Shown: one piece after another, positions 3,948 through 5,453 of the stretch
How positions within the stretch are numbered: position 1 is the first letter of the stretch
Layout of the letters: each line of letters opens with the position of its first letter
From: Clostridia bacterium
Lineage (GTDB): Bacteria > Bacillota > Clostridia > Oscillospirales > CAG-382
DNA length: 5,453 bases
Direction: 5' to 3'
NCBI GenBank assembly: GCA_017501055.1
Contig: JAFVXP010000004.1
Coordinates: 1 to 5,453, forward strand
Made by a program: the position numbers and the translations under genes
Notes under the pieces: model-generated
Seen by the model: only the letters and a program-made list of their open reading frames with translations
Told to the model about the DNA's origin: nothing
The model's database searches: none

Positions 3948-5453
3948 TTATTTCATATTAAGCGTTGCGGAGTTTGTAAACATCGCATTACCGTATTTAT
4001 CGGTAACAACGCAATACACCTGTCTGCCGGCACGGGCTTTTGTCATCGTTACGTAATACGTATCTCCCGTGAAGGAGGTCGTAAGAGTAAATGCAGTTGC
4101 GCCCACGTCTCTGAAATACCATTGATAAGTCAATCCGTCGCCAAGTGCTTTAACGGTAACCTTTGCCGTCTTTCCGTTTTCAACGGTGACCGATTGAAGC
4201 GGTGCGGTGATGCTTAGGCGCATACCGAGAGTTACGGTTTCGGTCTTAACGCTGTTGCCGTATTTATCGGTGATTACGCAATAAACCTGTCTGCCTGTGC
4301 GGACTTCGTTCATTGCCACGGAATAGGTATTGCCCGTGAAGGATTTTGTAAGATAGAACTTACTTGCGCCCCTATCCTTAAAGTACCATTCGTATTTTTT
4401 GCCCTCGCCCGAAGCCGAAACGGTTACCGTCGCCATACGTCCGTTGGTAACGGCAACGTCGGTAGGCTGGCTTGTAATCTTAACCGCCATACCGAGGGTT
4501 ACGGTTTCGGTCTTGGCGGAATAGCCGTATTTATCGGTGACAACACAATAAACCTGACGTGAAGCACGGCTTCCGTCCATTTTCACGCTGTAGGTATTGG
4601 ACTTAAAGCTGTTTGTGAGGCTGAATTTACTGTCGCCTTTGTTCTTATAATACCATTTATAAGTTAATCCTTCGCCGACCGCTGTGAAGGATAGCTTCGC
4701 AACGGTTCCGCTTTGTGCGGATACGTTTGCGGGTTGTTTTGTAATCTTAACCGCCATGCCGAGCGTTACGGTTTCGGTTGTGACGGTATTGCCGTATTTA
4801 TCGGTGATTACGCAATAAACCTGACGGAATGCACGGGAATCGGTCATTGTAACGCTGTAGGTATTGGACTTAAAGCTGTTTGTAAGACTAAATCCGCTTG
4901 CACCCTTGTTTTTGAAGTACCATTGATAAGTCAATCCGTCGCCAAGCGCATTAACAGTGACCTTTGCGGTCTCTCCGCTTTGAACGACGATAGATTCGGG
5001 TTGAGAAACAAGCTCGGCGGTGATATTTAGAGTTGCGATCTCGGTTTGTACCGTATTGCCGTATTTATCCGTAATAACGCAATAAACCTGTCTGCCGGCA
5101 CGCTTTGCGTCCATTATAACGGCATAGTAGTTGGTTTTTGAGCTGTTGGTCGGAAGGAAGAAATCACTGTTTGCGTTCTTGTAATACCATTGATAAGTAA
5201 GACCTTCGCCGACTGCCGTTGTGGAAACTATTGCAATCTCTCCGCTTTCGGCACAAACGGAAATGGGTTCATAAATTATTTCAAGCTCTTCTTTGGGTTC
5301 TTCGGAAGGTTCTTCAGAGGGTTCTTCGGAAGGTTCTTCGGAAGGTTCTTCGGAAGGTTCTTCGGAGGGTTCCTCAGAAGGTTCTTCGGAAGGTTCTTCG
5401 GAAGGTTCTTCGGAGGGTTCCTCAGAAGGTTCTTCGGAAGGTTCTTCGGAAGG
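3948..5453 (-). CDS. Secreted or surface Ig-like repeat protein with PSEE linker, N-terminus missing
   Basis: The frame is open from the right edge to TAA at 3948, giving the last 501 residues; the ATG at 5112-5114 lies inside the first Ig-like repeat and is not the true start. The visible protein begins with an acidic (PSEE)n linker of about 52 residues, a short KEELEIIYE join, then five Ig-like repeats of exactly 89 residues. Each repeat has GEGLTYQWYFKN-like and RQVYCVITDKYGN-like strands, with Trp and Cys 36 residues apart. These are Ig-fold features common in extracellular proteins of gut Firmicutes. The protein ends (TLNMK) at the last strand of the fifth repeat, with no LPXTG, SLH, dockerin or membrane segment, so any anchor or enzyme domain must be N-terminal, beyond the edge. 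It converges with the lipoprotein operon. The function of the missing part cannot be judged. Confidence 0.9.
   Translation of the reverse strand, partial: PSEEPSEEPSEEPSEEPSEEPSEEPSEEPSEEPSEEPSEEPSEEPSEEPSEEPKEELEIIYEPISVCAESGEIAIVSTTAVGEGLTYQWYYKNANSDFFLPTNSSKTNYYAVIMDAKRAGRQVYCVITDKYGNTVQTEIATLNITAELVSQPESIVVQSGETAKVTVNALGDGLTYQWYFKNKGASGFSLTNSFKSNTYSVTMTDSRAFRQVYCVITDKYGNTVTTETVTLGMAVKITKQPANVSAQSGTVAKLSFTAVGEGLTYKWYYKNKGDSKFSLTNSFKSNTYSVKMDGSRASRQVYCVVTDKYGYSAKTETVTLGMAVKITSQPTDVAVTNGRMATVTVSASGEGKKYEWYFKDRGASKFYLTKSFTGNTYSVAMNEVRTGRQVYCVITDKYGNSVKTETVTLGMRLSITAPLQSVTVENGKTAKVTVKALGDGLTYQWYFRDVGATAFTLTTSFTGDTYYVTMTKARAGRQVYCVVTDKYGNAMFTNSATLNMK
3951..5285 (-). repeat. Five tandem 267-bp (89-residue) Ig-like repeats
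   Basis: In protein order the units are 5019-5285, 4752-5018, 4485-4751, 4218-4484 and 3951-4217. There are no insertions or deletions between units: the conserved Cys recurs every 89 residues in all five. Nearly invariant segments are YxWYxK and RQVYCV(I/V)TDKYG. Long exact DNA matches occur between units, for example 32 bases from 4585 matching 4852 (units 3 and 2) and 29 bases from 4117 matching 4918 (units 5 and 2). Confidence 0.92.
5296..5453 (-). repeat. 12-bp tandem repeat coding the PSEE linker
   Basis: Thirteen full copies of a 12-bp unit (plus-strand form GGTTCTTCGGAA), running off the window edge and coding Pro-Ser-Glu-Glu on the minus strand. Only four variants occur, all synonymous (Ser TCC/TCT with TCA-type reads absent, Pro CCT/CCC, Glu GAA/GAG). 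From about 5332 to the edge the variants repeat every four units, a 48-bp higher-order period. The array is a likely site of length variation by slippage. Confidence 0.93.

Noticed and set aside
4713..5030. 105-codon plus-strand frame opposite the Ig-like repeats
   Set aside because: It overlaps the well-supported repeat protein on the other strand, and no start signal or known domain is apparent.
5112..5114. ATG as the start of the Ig-repeat gene
   Set aside because: It falls inside the first 89-residue repeat; the in-frame upstream codons complete that repeat and the PSEE linker up to the right edge.

Overview
The window looks like chromosomal DNA from a Gram-positive gut-type Clostridia, most likely of the Ruminococcaceae/Oscillospiraceae kind. 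The basis is the gene content (a split VTC-type polyphosphate polymerase next to a DUF4956 membrane protein and a Cthe_2159-like lipoprotein), the PSEE-linker plus Ig-like repeat surface protein, a TTG start, and the short dispersed repeats ending in CCCTACA or carrying TTCAGAATGACA. The taxonomic call is inference; no rRNA or other marker gene is present.

Left part (1-3320, + strand): a tightly packed operon of three genes, cut by the left window edge. (i) The C-terminal 226 residues of a VTC-domain polyphosphate polymerase. (ii) A 222-residue DUF4956 integral membrane protein starting 17 bases before the first gene ends. (iii) A 662-residue lipoprotein of the Cthe_2159/DUF4353 carbohydrate-binding beta-helix type, starting at a TTG that overlaps the previous stop codon (TTGA). 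The overlaps imply translational coupling. A working idea, not shown by the sequence, is that a cytosolic VTC enzyme makes a polyanion, the DUF4956 protein provides the membrane path, and the lipoprotein holds or binds a polymer outside the cell.

Middle (3321-3947): 627 bases without a gene, lying between convergent genes. It is bounded by two intrinsic terminators that are exact reverse complements of each other over 27 bases, so each gene ends in the same terminator sequence. Between them lies a dense block of small repeats: an 18-bp tandem pair, four short hairpin repeats ending in CTACA (three spaced 80-81 bases apart, two showing a compensatory base-pair change), and a separate 96-bp element with a perfect 11-bp hairpin and two copies of GTTCAGAATGACA.

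Right part (3948-5453, - strand): the C-terminal 501 residues of a large secreted or surface protein, cut by the right edge. It has an acidic (PSEE)n linker encoded by a 12-bp tandem repeat with a 48-bp higher-order period. This is followed by five Ig-like repeats of exactly 89 residues (267 bp), each with one conserved Cys and no usual disulfide partner. The protein stops right after the fifth repeat with no C-terminal anchor.
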